64,000 nucleotides of DNA from Corynebacterium guangdongense (lineage in GTDB: Bacteria > Actinomycetota > Actinomycetes > Mycobacteriales > Mycobacteriaceae): the NCBI RefSeq assembly GCF_030408915.1, contig NZ_CP047654.1, forward strand, positions 1,302,001 to 1,366,000. The letters are read 5' to 3'. Positions 63,924-64,000 of this stretch are shown piece by piece (position 1 is the first letter of the stretch; each line of letters opens with the position of its first letter). The position numbers and the translations under genes are program-made. The notes beneath the pieces are model-generated. The model was not told the origin of the DNA and ran no database searches. It saw nothing but the letters and a program-made list of their open reading frames with translations.

Positions 63924-64000
63924 ACGGACCGGCCCTGCTGTGGCTCCGAGACGACCTCCGCGTCCACGACCACGAAGCACTGATCGCCGCCTGCCAGGCG
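63920..64000 (+). CDS. Deoxyribodipyrimidine photolyase / cryptochrome, N-terminal fragment
   Basis: ATG 63920 overlaps the stop of the UbiB gene by four bases (ATGA) and the frame is open to the window edge: 27 codons. The opening ALLWLRDDLRVHDHEAL is the N-terminus of the photolyase/cryptochrome family, flavoproteins that repair UV pyrimidine dimers with light. The subclass cannot be told from this piece. Confidence 0.85.
   Translation, partial: MNGPALLWLRDDLRVHDHEALIAACQA

Overview
The window is a contiguous piece of a high-GC actinobacterial chromosome, most likely Corynebacterium. The 16S rRNA reads as Corynebacterium, the rRNA spacer has no tRNA, and the gene order follows the block known in Mycobacterium and Corynebacterium: uvrB - universal stress protein - MBL hydrolase - uvrA - infC-rpmI-rplT - rRNA methylase - pheST - argCJBDFRGH - tyrS - tlyA-nadK-recN-steAB - nudix - xerD - parA-scpAB-rluB-cmk-der. 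I see no transposase, integrase of a mobile element, prophage, tRNA gene or CRISPR array. Almost everything is housekeeping core genome.

Layout. 1-10.1 kb: the 5' part of a GCS2-type glutamate-cysteine ligase, a secreted thermonuclease-like protein, nitrobindin, a DUF4259 protein, uvrB, two universal stress proteins, a HelD-type RNA polymerase recycling ATPase, a DoxX protein with a long helical tail, and an MBL hydrolase. 10.2-20.8 kb: uvrA, a serine-hydrolase-fold lipoprotein, infC-rpmI-rplT with a long structured leader, a TM2 protein, a SpoU-type RNA methylase and pheST. 20.9-30.1 kb: a small secreted protein, then the complete arginine pathway (argCJBDFR and argGH). 30.2-37.8 kb: a Trm112-like protein, tyrS, and a complete 16S-23S-5S rRNA operon with promoter, leader, processing stems and terminator. 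37.8-47.6 kb: an RG-rich TPR protein, a HAD phosphatase, a small conserved protein, tlyA, nadK, recN, steA, steB, nudix and xerD. 47.6-55.1 kb: a C-terminally anchored secreted protein, parA, scpA, a degraded spot with a heptamer repeat and a 5'-truncated bioD, scpB, rluB, cmk and der. 55.2-64 kb: a small unknown protein, a methyltransferase, a pair of ABC exporter half-transporters, an esterase lipoprotein, a lipid-kinase-like protein, a UbiB-family kinase and the start of a photolyase.

The genes cooperate in blocks: nucleotide excision repair (uvrA and uvrB on the two sides of a stress cluster), translation (infC-rpmI-rplT, pheST, tyrS, rRNA), arginine synthesis with its own repressor, and chromosome segregation and dimer resolution (xerD, parA, scpAB). 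Many genes have a -10 hexamer of the form TAnnnT only 6-8 bases before the ATG and no ribosome binding site, so leaderless transcription appears common and it decides several start codons.

The most striking observation is the ABC exporter pair at 56.4-59.7 kb. The first subunit keeps the LSGGQ signature but has lost Walker A, the Q-loop glutamine, the Walker B acids and the H-loop histidine. The second keeps all of those but has lost the signature. Together they can form exactly one complete ATP site and one dead one.
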